Notes: generated by a model not told the origin, from the letters alone. A DNA stretch of 64,000 nt from CAVSQX01 sp963730225 (GCA_963730225.1 CAVSQX010000003.1:1-64000), one strand, 5' to 3'. Positions 1 to 9,390 are shown, counted from the first letter of the stretch. Made by a program: numbers and translations.

Positions 1-99
1 GGACAGCCTCTCCCTCAGACCCGGCAAACGGGCTGTTCAGCCGACCCCCGAGGCAATGCCGCTCCGAGACGTCTCGTTATCTAACAATAAGGAAAGATT

Positions 100-2529
100 A
101 TGTCTACTGATCTACTGGAACCCGCCGTTGAAGCTTTCAACAACGACGCCTCGTCATCCAAAGCGGGAGGTCCACTTACATCCGAAGAACTCCGCAAGAT
201 GAATTCCTATTGGCGCGCCGCCAATTACCTCTCGGTTGGACAGATTTATCTGTATGACAATCCGCTGCTGAAAGAGCCGCTTAAACTATCTCATGTCAAG
301 CCACTCGTGGTTGGGCACTGGGGCACGACGCCGGGCCAAAACTTCATTTATGTGCATTTGAATCGCGTCATTAAAAAAGCTGATCTGGATATGTTCTACG
401 TCGCCGGTCCCGGTCACGGCGGACCGGCGATTGTCGGCAACGTTTACCTTGAAGGCACGTGGAGCGAAATCTATCCAAATGTCACCCAGGACGAAGCGGG
501 ACTGAAAAAGCTGTTCAAGCAATTCTCGTTTCCAGGCGGGATTTCGAGCCACGTCGCCCCGACGACGCCGGGTTCGATTCACGAAGGAGGCGAACTTGGA
601 TATTCGCTGAGTCACTCGTTCGGAGCTGCGTTCGATAATCCTGAGCTGATCGTCGCGTGTGTCGTCGGCGACGGGGAAGCGGAGACGGGGCCGCTGGCCA
701 CCGCCTGGCAATCGAACAAGTTCCTCGATCCAATCTCCGACGGGGCCGTGCTGCCAATCCTGCATCTCAACGGTTTCAAGATCAGCAATCCGACGTTGCT
801 CTCTCGAATCGAACACGATGAACTGGAGCAGTTCTTTCGCGGTTGCGGCTGGACACCCTATTTTGTGGAAGGGGACGACCCGGCAACGATGCACCAACTC
901 ATGGCCACGGCGCTGGACAAAGCGATCGGGGACATCAAGAAGATTCAGACCACCGCCCGAGCGACGAAAGACCCGAGCCGCCCGCGCTGGCCCATGATCG
1001 TTTTGCGATCCCCCAAAGGCTGGACCGGACCCAAAGTTGTCGACGGCCTTCCCTGCGAAGGCACCTTCCGCGCGCATCAGGTTCCGCTGCTCGTGGATGC
1101 CGATCATCCCCAGCACGTCGCCCAGCTTGAAAGCTGGATGAAGAGTTACAAGGCCGAGGAACTCTTCGATGCCAACGGTCGCCTGAATGCAGAGTTGGCT
1201 GAGCTTGCCCCAACGGGCGATCGTCGAATGGGTGCCAATCCCCACGCAAATGGCGGCATTCTTTTGCACGATCTCAAGATGCCCGACTTCCGCGATCACG
1301 CGGTAAATGTTCCTTCACCGGGCGCGGTTAACGGTCAGGACACGATGGTGCTTGGCCAATTTCTGCGCGATGTCGTCAAGCTCAATGAAAAGCCCCGCAA
1401 CTTCCGCGTTTTCGGGCCCGATGAAACACTATCCAATCTGCTCGGGGCTGTATTCGAAGTGACCAATCGTCAATGGGACGCCCGTGAGGTAAAGAACGAT
1501 GAATTCCTCGCCCCTGGGGGCGGCGTTCTCGATTCGATGCTCAGTGAGCATCAGTGCGAAGGGTGGTTGGAAGGATATCTACTGACCGGCCGGCACGGGC
1601 TTTTCAACAGTTATGAAGCCTTCATTCGCATTGTCGACAGCATGTTCAGCCAGCATGCCAAATGGCTAAAGGTCACATCCGAATTGCCGTGGCGCCGAAA
1701 GATCGCATCGCTGAACTATCTGCTCGCATCACACGTGTGGCAGCAGGATCACAATGGCTTCACGCACCAGGATCCCGGTTTTCTCGATCATGTCATCAAT
1801 AAAAAAGCGAGCATCGTGCGGGTCTATCTGCCGCCCGATGCCAACTGCCTTCTATCGGTTTTCGATCACTGTTTGCGCAGCCGCAATTATGTGAATGTCG
1901 TGGTCGCGGGGAAACACGCGCTCCCACAATGGCTTAGTATGGACGCGGCCGCCGTGCATTGCACGGAAGGCATCGGGATCTGGCAATGGGCCAGCAACGA
2001 TCAGAATGCCGAGCCGGATGTCGTCATGGCATGCTGCGGTGACACGCCCACGCTGGAGATTCTCGCTGCGACTTCCATCCTTCGCCAGCACCTGCCTGAT
2101 CTGAAAATCAGAGTCATCAATGTCGTCGACCTGATGAAACTGCAATCTGCCAGCGAGCATCCGCATGGCCTGAACGAGACGGATTACGATTCACTGTTCA
2201 CGAAGGATAAGCACATCGTTTTCGGATTCCATGGATATCCATGGCTGGTTCACCGCCTCACCTACCGGCGGACCAATCGCAATCTGCACGTCCGCGGCTA
2301 CAAAGAAGAAGGCACAATCACCACCGCCTTCGATATCCGAGTGCAGAACGAATTAGATCGCTTTCATCTTGTGCAGGACGTGCTGGACCGCGTTCCGAAT
2401 CTGGGGGCCAAAGGTTCATATCTCAAACAAATGATGCAGGACAAACTCATCGAGCACAAACAGTACATCGATCATCACGGCCAGGATCTGCCTGAAATCC
2501 GCAACTGGAAATGGAGCGTCTCCAAGTGA
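100..2529 (+). CDS. xfp: Xylulose-5-phosphate/fructose-6-phosphate phosphoketolase
   Basis: This cytosolic thiamine-diphosphate enzyme splits xylulose-5-P or fructose-6-P with inorganic phosphate, giving acetyl-phosphate plus glyceraldehyde-3-P or erythrose-4-P. The 809-residue product is the normal family length. GHGGPA lies near residue 105, and the ThDP/Mg site GDGEAETGPLATAW starts at residue 190. An AAGGA ribosome site six bases upstream supports the ATG at 100. It heads an operon of six same-strand genes that ends with acetate kinase, which would turn its acetyl-phosphate into ATP and acetate. The next gene starts at or just past its stop codon, so translational coupling is likely. Family assignment is certain; substrate preference cannot be read from the sequence. 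Confidence 0.97.
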   Translation: MSTDLLEPAVEAFNNDASSSKAGGPLTSEELRKMNSYWRAANYLSVGQIYLYDNPLLKEPLKLSHVKPLVVGHWGTTPGQNFIYVHLNRVIKKADLDMFYVAGPGHGGPAIVGNVYLEGTWSEIYPNVTQDEAGLKKLFKQFSFPGGISSHVAPTTPGSIHEGGELGYSLSHSFGAAFDNPELIVACVVGDGEAETGPLATAWQSNKFLDPISDGAVLPILHLNGFKISNPTLLSRIEHDELEQFFRGCGWTPYFVEGDDPATMHQLMATALDKAIGDIKKIQTTARATKDPSRPRWPMIVLRSPKGWTGPKVVDGLPCEGTFRAHQVPLLVDADHPQHVAQLESWMKSYKAEELFDANGRLNAELAELAPTGDRRMGANPHANGGILLHDLKMPDFRDHAVNVPSPGAVNGQDTMVLGQFLRDVVKLNEKPRNFRVFGPDETLSNLLGAVFEVTNRQWDAREVKNDEFLAPGGGVLDSMLSEHQCEGWLEGYLLTGRHGLFNSYEAFIRIVDSMFSQHAKWLKVTSELPWRRKIASLNYLLASHVWQQDHNGFTHQDPGFLDHVINKKASIVRVYLPPDANCLLSVFDHCLRSRNYVNVVVAGKHALPQWLSMDAAAVHCTEGIGIWQWASNDQNAEPDVVMACCGDTPTLEILAATSILRQHLPDLKIRVINVVDLMKLQSASEHPHGLNETDYDSLFTKDKHIVFGFHGYPWLVHRLTYRRTNRNLHVRGYKEEGTITTAFDIRVQNELDRFHLVQDVLDRVPNLGAKGSYLKQMMQDKLIEHKQYIDHHGQDLPEIRNWKWSVSK

Positions 2530-2534
2530 ATTCA

Positions 2535-3581
2535 ATGCAACTGACAAAAACAGCGCAAGCGCTGGTCGGCGGCCACAAAGGATTGCTTGCGATGGATGAG
2601 AGCAATCCAACCTGCAACAAGCGGTTCGCGGCGCTTGGTATTCCCCAGACCGAGGCGTCCCGCCGGGCATATCGAGAACTGATCGTCACGACAGCCGGTT
2701 TGGGCGGATCGATCAGCGGCGCGATTCTTTACGACGAATCAATACGCCAGAAAACCAGAAGTGGAAAATCCTTCGTCGATGTCCTGGCTGAAGCGGGGAT
2801 CATTCCCGGCATCAAAGTCGACACCGGCGCAAAAGGACTTGCCGGATTTCCCGGCGACAAAGTCAGCGAAGGATTGGACGGACTGCCGGCTCGCGTTCAG
2901 GAATATGCCGGGATGGGCGCACGATTCGCCAAATGGCGCGCTGTAATCGCGATCGGCGCAGGCATTCCCAGCGAGGCATGCATTGATTCCAACGCCCACG
3001 CGCTCGCCCGTTACGCCGCGATTTGCCAACAGGCCGGACTGGTTCCGATCGTGGAGCCGGAAGTCGTCATGGATGGACCGCACGATTTACAACAATGCAC
3101 GGAAGTCAGCGGGCGCGTTCTTCATGCTGTCTTCAATCAACTTCATGTCCAGCGCGTTTTGCTCGAAGGCATGATTCTCAAGCCGAACATGATCCTGCCG
3201 GGAACGGATTGTCCGCAGCAAAGCGACGACGAACAGGTGGCCGACGCGACGGTGCGATGTCTTCTCCGATCCGTTCCGGCCGCGGTGGCCGGCATTGCAT
3301 TTCTGTCCGGTGGTCAGTCAGGCGAAATGGCATGCGCTAGACTGAATGCGATGAACGTTCGCTTCGCTTCCAAAATGCCCTGGCCGCTTACTTTCTCATT
3401 TGCCCGCGCAATCCAGCACCCCGCGCTGGATATCTGGTCCGGCCATGAATCAGAAGTGAAAGCGGCGCAAGAAGCTCTGATCCACCGGGCCGAGTGCAGC
3501 CGAGCCGCCCGCTGCGGGAAATACAGCTCCGAAATGGAGCGTCACCCGGCTTCGACGCCCCTGGTCGCGGCTGGCAATTAG
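2535..3581 (+). CDS. Class I fructose-bisphosphate aldolase
   Basis: This is a Schiff-base (class I) aldolase interconverting fructose-1,6-bisphosphate with dihydroxyacetone-P and glyceraldehyde-3-P. It carries the plant/animal-type N-terminal signature LLAMDESNPTCNKRF. The Schiff-base lysine sits in GMILKPNM, about residue 216 from the ATG at 2535. The phosphate-binding segment FLSGGQS is also present. Length (about 348 residues) matches the family. The frame is open further upstream: ATG 2511 would overlap phosphoketolase, and GTG 2526 overlaps its TGA. ATG 2535 is chosen because the conserved protein begins there. Its place between phosphoketolase and the proton ATPase suggests it channels triose phosphates from the phosphoketolase reaction. 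Confidence 0.95.
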   Translation: MQLTKTAQALVGGHKGLLAMDESNPTCNKRFAALGIPQTEASRRAYRELIVTTAGLGGSISGAILYDESIRQKTRSGKSFVDVLAEAGIIPGIKVDTGAKGLAGFPGDKVSEGLDGLPARVQEYAGMGARFAKWRAVIAIGAGIPSEACIDSNAHALARYAAICQQAGLVPIVEPEVVMDGPHDLQQCTEVSGRVLHAVFNQLHVQRVLLEGMILKPNMILPGTDCPQQSDDEQVADATVRCLLRSVPAAVAGIAFLSGGQSGEMACARLNAMNVRFASKMPWPLTFSFARAIQHPALDIWSGHESEVKAAQEALIHRAECSRAARCGKYSSEMERHPASTPLVAAGN

Positions 3582-3599
3582 ACAAGAAAGTAGACCCAT

Positions 3600-6119
3600 A
3601 TGTCCTCAGACCCCAATAAATCCCTGGCTCCTCAGCAGAAGCCCGATGCCAAGGATGATCTAAAGACCCTTCCGATCGCTGAAGTTGAAAACCGATTGAG
3701 TTCGTCTCCCGACGGTCTCACCGATGTTGAGGCTAAGAAGCGGCTGGCGCAGTACGGCCCCAACGAAATTGCGGAAAAGAAGACAAATCTCTTTTTGAAA
3801 TTTCTCTCTTATTTCTGGGGTCCGATCCCTTGGATGATCGAGGTGGCAGTCATTCTGTCGGGCGTCGTTCGTCACTGGCCGGATTTCTTCATCATCCTTC
3901 TTCTGCTTGTTGCCAACGCCGTGGTCGGATTCTGGGAAGAGCGACAGGCGGGCAATGCCATCGCGGCCCTAAAGAAAGAACTGGCCATTCAGGCAAAGGT
4001 CAAAAGGGATGGCAAGTGGATCACACCTCCGGCGCGCGAGCTTGTGCCGGGCGATGTCATTCGATTGCGGTTAGGCGATATTGTGCCAGCCGATGCACGC
4101 CTTCTGGCGGGTGACGAAATCGCCGTTGACCAGTCCGCGCTGACGGGAGAGTCGCTGCCGGCAACACACAAATCCGGCGACGCTGTCTTCTCCGGCTCGA
4201 TCATGCGTCGCGGTGAAATTGATGCCTTGGTTTATGCCACCGGTACGCATACCTATTTCGGCAGGACCGCGCAATTAGTAGGAGAGGTCCAGACGGTCAG
4301 CCACTTCCAGCGCGCGGTCATGAAGATCGGCAATTATCTCATCATCCTGGCCGTAGCCTTGGTGGCGATCATTATCGCTGTTGCAATCTACCGTGGGGAC
4401 CGAATTCTCACGACGTTACAGTTCGCGCTGGTGCTTACGGTTGCCGCGATTCCCGTCGCGATGCCCACGGTGTTGTCAGTGACCATGGCCGTTGGCGCGC
4501 GCTTGCTTGCAAAGAAGAAGGCGATTGTCAGCCGGTTGGTAGCGATAGAAGAACTGGCGGGGGTTGACGTGCTTTGCTCGGATAAGACAGGCACGCTGAC
4601 ACAGAACAAGCTCACGCTGGGCGAGACGTTCACTGTCGATGGCATCCCCGCCGACCAGGTTATCCTTGTCGGCGCTCTTGCTTCGCGCGCGGAGGATAAG
4701 GACACCATCGATCTAGCCGTCCTGGGCGGCGTGAAAGACGATAAGGCGTTGAAAAGCTTTGAAGTCGTTCACTTTCAGCCATTCGATCCTGTACACAAAC
4801 GCACGGAGGCCACAGTAAAGGGTAGTGACGGAAAGCAATTCGATGTGGCCAAAGGCGCTCCGCAGGTGATTTTGCAGATGTCGGCGAACGCCGGCGAGAT
4901 CAAGACCGCGGTTGAAAAGGCCGTTAATGACTTCGCCGCTCGCGGCTTCCGTTCACTGGGCGTCGCCCGCGCCGACGAAAAAGGCAAGTGGCGATTCCTG
5001 GGTGTGCTCCCGTTGTCCGACCCGCCGCGCGAGTCGGCTAAAGCCACTATCGCCAGTGCCAGGCAGATGGGGGTGAGCATCAAGATGGTGACCGGCGACT
5101 CGATCGCCATCGCGCGGGAGATGTCAAAAGAATTGGGGCTGGGTTCCAATATCCTTGATGCCAGCGGCCTTGGCGACTCTCAAAAGAAGGAAACTCCCGA
5201 GGAAACGAAGCTGATCGAGAAGGCGGACGGCTTCGCTGAAGTGTTCCCCGAGCATAAGTTTCACATCGTCGACATTCTGCAAAAGCGCGGCCACATCGTC
5301 GGAATGACCGGCGATGGCGTGAACGATGCACCCGCTTTGAAAAAAGCGGACTGCGGTATTGCCGTCTCCGGGGCAACCGACGCGGCCCGCGCGGCGGCAT
5401 CCATCGTTCTTCTCACCGACGGGCTCACCGTCATCATTGATGCGATCAAGGAAAGCCGCCGAATCTTTCAGCGTATGAACAGCTATGCCATCTACCGCAT
5501 CGCAGAAACCCTCCGCGTGCTGTTCTTTATGACACTAGCGATCCTCGTATTCAATTTCTACCCGCTGACTGCCGTGATGATCGTGATGCTGGCCCTGCTC
5601 AACGATGGGGCGATTCTCTCCATCGCTTATGACAATGTTCACTACAAGAATAAGCCCGAAGCCTGGAACATGCGCCTCGTACTCGGCGTTTCCACCGTCC
5701 TCGGCGTCATAGGGGTCGTCGCGGCCTTCGGCCTCTTTTACCTCGGGGAACGCGTCTTCAAACTTGATCGTCCGCATATCCAGACGCTCATGTATCTGAA
5801 ACTATCGGTGGCCGGGCATCTCACCATCTTCCTGACGCGCACGCGCGGCCCATTCTGGTCCATCAAGCCCGCGAAGATTCTATGGATCGCAGTTCTCGGA
5901 ACGCAAGCCATCGCAACCTTGATCGCGGTGTACGGAGTGTTTATGACGCCTCTCGGCTGGGGTTGGGCAGCATTTGTATGGGGCTACGCCCTGGTGTGGT
6001 TCCTGCTTAACGACCGCATCAAGCTGCTCGCGTATCGAATCTTTGATCCGACGAACGCGACATCGATTGTGAAGAAGACAATCTTGCCAAATCCGACTGT
6101 CGTTGTGCCAGCCGCCTGA
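3600..6119 (+). CDS. P3A-type plasma-membrane proton-translocating ATPase
   Basis: This P-type ATPase resembles plant and fungal plasma-membrane H+-ATPases and would export protons at the cost of ATP. The 839 residues contain an N-terminal cation-ATPase segment and TM pair, the actuator motif TGES (182-185), the phosphorylated Asp328 in DKTGTLT, the hinge GDGVND (571-576) and six C-terminal membrane segments. It lacks the long C-terminal autoinhibitory tail of plant enzymes. It lies 18 bases downstream of the aldolase, in the same operon as phosphoketolase, PPK2 and acetate kinase, so it is a plausible consumer of the ATP made by acetate kinase, for pH homeostasis or for generating membrane potential. 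Ion specificity is inferred from overall similarity and is not proven. Confidence 0.93.
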   Translation: MSSDPNKSLAPQQKPDAKDDLKTLPIAEVENRLSSSPDGLTDVEAKKRLAQYGPNEIAEKKTNLFLKFLSYFWGPIPWMIEVAVILSGVVRHWPDFFIILLLLVANAVVGFWEERQAGNAIAALKKELAIQAKVKRDGKWITPPARELVPGDVIRLRLGDIVPADARLLAGDEIAVDQSALTGESLPATHKSGDAVFSGSIMRRGEIDALVYATGTHTYFGRTAQLVGEVQTVSHFQRAVMKIGNYLIILAVALVAIIIAVAIYRGDRILTTLQFALVLTVAAIPVAMPTVLSVTMAVGARLLAKKKAIVSRLVAIEELAGVDVLCSDKTGTLTQNKLTLGETFTVDGIPADQVILVGALASRAEDKDTIDLAVLGGVKDDKALKSFEVVHFQPFDPVHKRTEATVKGSDGKQFDVAKGAPQVILQMSANAGEIKTAVEKAVNDFAARGFRSLGVARADEKGKWRFLGVLPLSDPPRESAKATIASARQMGVSIKMVTGDSIAIAREMSKELGLGSNILDASGLGDSQKKETPEETKLIEKADGFAEVFPEHKFHIVDILQKRGHIVGMTGDGVNDAPALKKADCGIAVSGATDAARAAASIVLLTDGLTVIIDAIKESRRIFQRMNSYAIYRIAETLRVLFFMTLAILVFNFYPLTAVMIVMLALLNDGAILSIAYDNVHYKNKPEAWNMRLVLGVSTVLGVIGVVAAFGLFYLGERVFKLDRPHIQTLMYLKLSVAGHLTIFLTRTRGPFWSIKPAKILWIAVLGTQAIATLIAVYGVFMTPLGWGWAAFVWGYALVWFLLNDRIKLLAYRIFDPTNATSIVKKTILPNPTVVVPAA

Positions 6120-6150
6120 TCATACCGTTCGCAGAAGCTGAAAGATCAGG

Positions 6151-7047
6151 ATGAAAATTAAATCAGAAGATTTTCGAGTCAACCCTGATCACGGCGTTGA
6201 GCTCAAGAAATGGCCCACCATCGTAAAGCCGTTTTGCAAGTCTAAGAAGCGGTATCAAGAACTGCTGGCCAAACACGTCGAGGAGTTGGCTTTACTGCAA
6301 AACCTTCACTATGCGTCCAGCCGTTATGCGTTGCTCCTCATCTTTCAGGGAATGGACGCTGCCGGTAAAGATGGGGCAGTGCGGCACGTCATGTCCGGGG
6401 TCAACCCGCAGGGTTGTGAGGTCTTTAGTTTCAAACAGCCCAGCGCGGAAGAATTGAATCACGATTTTCTCTGGCGCTCGACGTGCCGACTTCCCGAACG
6501 CGGACGAATCGGCATTTTCAACCGTTCTTATTACGAGGAGGTGTTGGTTGTCCGCGTACATCCGGAGATCCTCGCAAGCCAGCGACTCTCCGAAGAATTG
6601 CGCGACGACAAATCGTTCTGGAAAGAGCGGTATCGATCTATCGTAGACCTGGAACGCCACCTGTTTCACAATAGCACCCGCACCATCAAAATCTTCCTGC
6701 ATCTTTCGAAAGAAGAGCAGCGCAAACGATTTCTGGAGCGAATCGACGAACCTGACAAAAATTGGAAATTCAGCCTCGCCGACATTCACGAGCGAACCTT
6801 CTGGAAGCAATACGTCGCGGCGTATGAGGAATGCCTGAGCGCCACAAGCACTCACCATGCGCCGTGGTATGTCGTTCCCGCAGATGACAAGGAAAATGCC
6901 CGATTGATCGTTTCCCGAATCATTATTGACGCGTTCGAAGAACTAAAGATGGAATATCCGAAAACGACGCCCAAACGGGAGGACGAATTGAAAGCGATCC
7001 GCAAATTGTTGGTCGCCGAATCACCGAATCAACATGGGAGGGACTAG
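6151..7047 (+). CDS. ppk2: PPK2-family polyphosphate:nucleotide phosphotransferase
   Basis: This cytosolic PPK2-family kinase transfers phosphate between polyphosphate and nucleotides. The 298-residue single-domain form has Walker A GMDAAGKDG (67-75, Lys73), the family block GIFNRSYYEEVLVVRVHP, and the C-terminal lid around PDKNWKFS. The N-terminal stretch before Walker A (YQELLAKHVEELALLQNLHY) is typical of the short PPK2 classes that regenerate ADP/ATP from polyphosphate. It starts 31 bases after the proton ATPase in the same direction. In this context it could buffer the adenylate pool fed by acetate kinase. The exact nucleotide class (AMP or ADP) is not assigned. Confidence 0.93.
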   Translation: MKIKSEDFRVNPDHGVELKKWPTIVKPFCKSKKRYQELLAKHVEELALLQNLHYASSRYALLLIFQGMDAAGKDGAVRHVMSGVNPQGCEVFSFKQPSAEELNHDFLWRSTCRLPERGRIGIFNRSYYEEVLVVRVHPEILASQRLSEELRDDKSFWKERYRSIVDLERHLFHNSTRTIKIFLHLSKEEQRKRFLERIDEPDKNWKFSLADIHERTFWKQYVAAYEECLSATSTHHAPWYVVPADDKENARLIVSRIIIDAFEELKMEYPKTTPKREDELKAIRKLLVAESPNQHGRD

Positions 7048-7051
7048 GACG

Positions 7052-7666
7052 ATGGCCGCAAACGAAGCACAACATCCGCCGCGGCTTTTCCTGATCCGTC
7101 ACGGCAATACCGATTGGTCTGACTCGGGCAAACACACCGGCTGCACAGACATTCCTTTGAACGCCGGCGGGGAGTCGCACGCTTGCCTGCTTGGGACGCG
7201 ACTCTCGGATGAACGATTTTCTCGGATATTTGTAAGCCCGCTTATTCGTGTGCGGCGGACCTGCCAGCTTGCCGGCTTCGCTGATCGTGCAGAGATAACT
7301 CCTGACCTGACCGAGTGGAACTACGGCAGTTACGAAGGTCGGATGACGGTTGACGTCCACCGTGAGCGGCCTGACTGGTATCTCTATCGTGACGGCGCTC
7401 CAGGTGGTGAGTCACCTGGGCAGGTTGCCGCCCGCGCGGATCGATTCATTGAAACGGTGCGGCCCATCGATGGCGATGTCGCCGCCTTTTCCAGCGCACA
7501 AATTATCCGCATGATCGTGGCCCGCTGGTTGGGCCTTCCGCCACTGGGGTCAAGATATTTTCATACCGATACCGCCAGCATTGGAATTCTGGGCTACGAG
7601 CACAATCGGAGCCAGCCGGTCGTGCGCCTCTGGGATGACGTCGGCACCCTCGACAAGAACGTCTGA
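7052..7666 (+). CDS. Histidine-phosphatase (phosphoglycerate-mutase-like) family protein, second catalytic His replaced
   Basis: The small (204-residue) branch-1 histidine-phosphatase-fold protein has the N-terminal phosphate-accepting motif LIRHGNTDW with His17. The C-terminal motif that normally carries the second catalytic histidine (usual form SGH or SHG) reads FSSAQIIRM, so the Gly-His pair is Ala-Gln. The rest of that segment (ARWLGLPP, DTASIGILGYEH) is well conserved, so this is a point change and not a frameshift. The ATG at 7052 is preferred over the in-frame ATG 7034, which overlaps the PPK2 gene and lacks a ribosome site; GGGAGGG precedes 7052. It sits between PPK2 and acetate kinase in the operon. 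Activity may be altered or lost. Confidence 0.88.
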   Translation: MAANEAQHPPRLFLIRHGNTDWSDSGKHTGCTDIPLNAGGESHACLLGTRLSDERFSRIFVSPLIRVRRTCQLAGFADRAEITPDLTEWNYGSYEGRMTVDVHRERPDWYLYRDGAPGGESPGQVAARADRFIETVRPIDGDVAAFSSAQIIRMIVARWLGLPPLGSRYFHTDTASIGILGYEHNRSQPVVRLWDDVGTLDKNV

Positions 7667-7678
7667 AGAAATGAGATT

Positions 7679-8922
7679 ATGCAGACCGCTCAACTGCCAC
7701 CAATAACACCCCCAAGGAACGTACCCGGACATTACGGATTTGTCCTCACAATTAACGGGGGATCGTCGAGCATCAAATTTGCACTGTTTTCTTCTGAATC
7801 ACCGCTCAAGCGGCGCTTCGGCGGGCAAGTTGAACGCATCGGAACGCCTGGCGCCTTGCTGACAGCGACACGCGACAATTCATCAACGCTCGATGAGCAT
7901 CCAATCACCGCGTCAAATTTTCATGACGGCATTCAAGGCGTTCTTGCTTATCTGAGCCAGCGGATCGAAAGGTCCACGATCATTGCGATCGGGCACCGCA
8001 TCGTCAAAGGCGGCGCACATCTGGTCGACAATCAACTCATTACCACGGAAGTCATCGCCGAACTCCGCCGCATGCAGCCTCTCGATCTCGATCATCTGCC
8101 GCGTGAAATCGCGTTGATTGATGCCTTCGTTAAGGCGTTTCCGAAGGTTCCCCAGATTGCGTGTTTTGATACTGCGTTTCACAAAGATATTCCGCGGATC
8201 GCCCAACTTCTTCCGATTCCGCGCCATTATCTGGAATCAGGCGTTCGTCGGTTTGGTTTCCACGGCTTGTCCTACACCTACCTCATGAGCCAATTGGCCG
8301 TGGTGGCGGGCGAGGAAATTGCGAAAGGCCGAGTAATTCTGGCGCATCTCGGATCAGGCGCGAGCATGGCGGCAGTGCATCACGGCAAGCCAATCGATAC
8401 GACCATGGCATTCACGCCAACATCCGGCCTGATGATGGGCACTCGACCCGGCGATCTCGACCCAGGATTGTTGGTATACCTGATGAAAGACCAAAGGCTT
8501 TCGACTGAAGACATGGACAAGTTCATCTCCCAACAGTGCGGGCTCATCGGCGTCTCCGAAACCAGCTCCGACATGCGCGATCTTCTGCTGACACGCAACA
8601 GCGATCCGCGCAGGCTGAAGCCGTGCAGCTATTCTGCTATCAAGCTAAAAAACATCTATGCGCCCTGATTTCGACTCTCGGTGGCTTGGACACCATCGTG
8701 TTCGCCGGCGGGATCGGAGAACGTTCTCCAGAGGTGCGCGGCGCAATCTGCGACGGCCTGGAATTTCTGGGATTGAAACTCGATTCGTCAAAAAACGTCC
8801 GCGGATGCGATGTCATTTCCAACGACCAAAGTCGTGTTGAAGTTCGGATGATCCCGACAGATGAAGAGATAGTGATTGCCCGAATTGTCTGCTCGATTTT
8901 GCATCATTCCGGTGCTCAATGA
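7679..8922 (+). CDS. ackA: Acetate kinase, with one apparent frameshift near 8608
   Basis: Acetate kinase converts acetyl-phosphate plus ADP to acetate plus ATP, the natural partner of phosphoketolase. N-terminal LTINGGSSSIKFALF, the central RFGFHGLSYTYL and HLGSGASM, and PTSGLMMGTRPGDLDPG are all in frame up to DMRDLLLTRNSDPR. The conserved continuation (AEAVQLFCYQAKKHL, then GGLDTIVFAGGIGE) is read one frame over and ends at 8922. One missing base around CCGCGCAGG (8607-8611) would restore a normal protein of about 414 residues. Both halves are well conserved, so a sequence error or a very recent mutation is likelier than an old pseudogene. It is the last gene of the operon that starts at 100. 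Confidence 0.9.
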
Positions 8923-9164
8923 CTCGTCAAAAGCGGCGGCCTTGATTACCATGCCTGACGAGCGGATTCTCTGATGATGTGATTCGGATGTGGGACGAAA
9001 GCTGCTAGGAATTCTTCCCCTAAACTTCCCCTTTTTTATGCAGAATGAGCTTGTCTTGCCGCTCATGCAGAGTACAATTCAACCGGTGTTAAGGCTCTGC
9101 CTACACGGGAATTAAACGTAAATTCCGGGTTCAGCTAGATTTGCTGATTTTGGGTCATTTCTGA
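8923..9164. other. Intergenic region between ackA and the tRNA scar
   Basis: No gene was seen in these 242 bases on either strand. CTCGTCA shortly after the ackA stop and TGACGAG near 8957 form an inverted repeat with a long spacer, too loose to call a terminator. Confidence 0.4.
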
Positions 9165-9207
9165 CTCATAACCCGGAGGTCGGAGGTTCAAATCCTCCCC
9201 CCGCTAC
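9165..9207 (+). tRNA. 3' half of a tRNA-Met(CAT) gene, probable attachment-site scar
   Basis: The stretch begins in the anticodon loop (CTCATAA, anticodon CAT at 9167-9169). It continues through the 3' anticodon stem CCCGG, the variable loop AGGTC, a perfect T arm (GGAGG-TTCAAAT-CCTCC) and the 3' acceptor strand CCCGCTA plus discriminator C. No D arm, 5' acceptor strand or 5' anticodon stem precedes it: upstream bases TTTCTGA cannot pair with CCCGG. Encoded CCA is absent. A lone tRNA 3' half is the usual footprint of a tyrosine-recombinase element that integrated into a tRNA gene, with the intact copy at the other end. No second copy or integrase is visible in this window. Confidence 0.7.
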
Positions 9208-9219
9208 TGAATCACGATG

Positions 9220-9250
9220 AAGGACTTGCGGCGACGCGAGTCCTTTTTTG
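9220..9250 (+). terminator. Rho-independent terminator behind the tRNA fragment
   Basis: AAGGACTTGCG pairs with CGCGAGTCCTT (11 pairs, one G-T) around a GCGA tetraloop and runs directly into a T tract. It would have terminated the tRNA transcript and may have been carried along with the duplicated tRNA 3' end. Confidence 0.8.
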
Positions 9251-9301
9251 TTGGAAGAGATTGCCAATAGCAGTTCATCGTTGTTTGTTTTTTACTCGCG
9301 G

Positions 9302-9333
9302 GAATTTCGCTTCGTCGGGCCATCGCGAAATTC
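9302..9333. repeat. Perfect 9-bp inverted repeat
   Basis: GAATTTCGC at 9302-9310 is exactly complementary to GCGAAATTC at 9325-9333, with a 14-base spacer and no T tract. It lies just beyond the tRNA scar and may belong to the recombination site region; its function is unknown. Confidence 0.5.
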
Positions 9334-9359
9334 GTCGCAGTACGCTAAGCGGTTACAAG

Positions 9360-9390
9360 GCTTTACACTTCGCGTAAACCAGCGTAAAGC
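9360..9390. repeat. Inverted repeat GCTTTAC / GTAAAGC
   Basis: GCTTTAC at 9360-9366 pairs with GTAAAGC at 9384-9390, with partial matches extending inwards. It is the second hairpin-forming element within 60 bases, between the tRNA scar and the decayed gene. It could be a recombinase-binding arm or a remnant terminator. Confidence 0.4.

Noticed and set aside
9165..9207. A complete functional tRNA-Met gene
   Set aside because: No D arm, 5' acceptor strand or 5' anticodon stem can be found upstream; only the 3' half is there.
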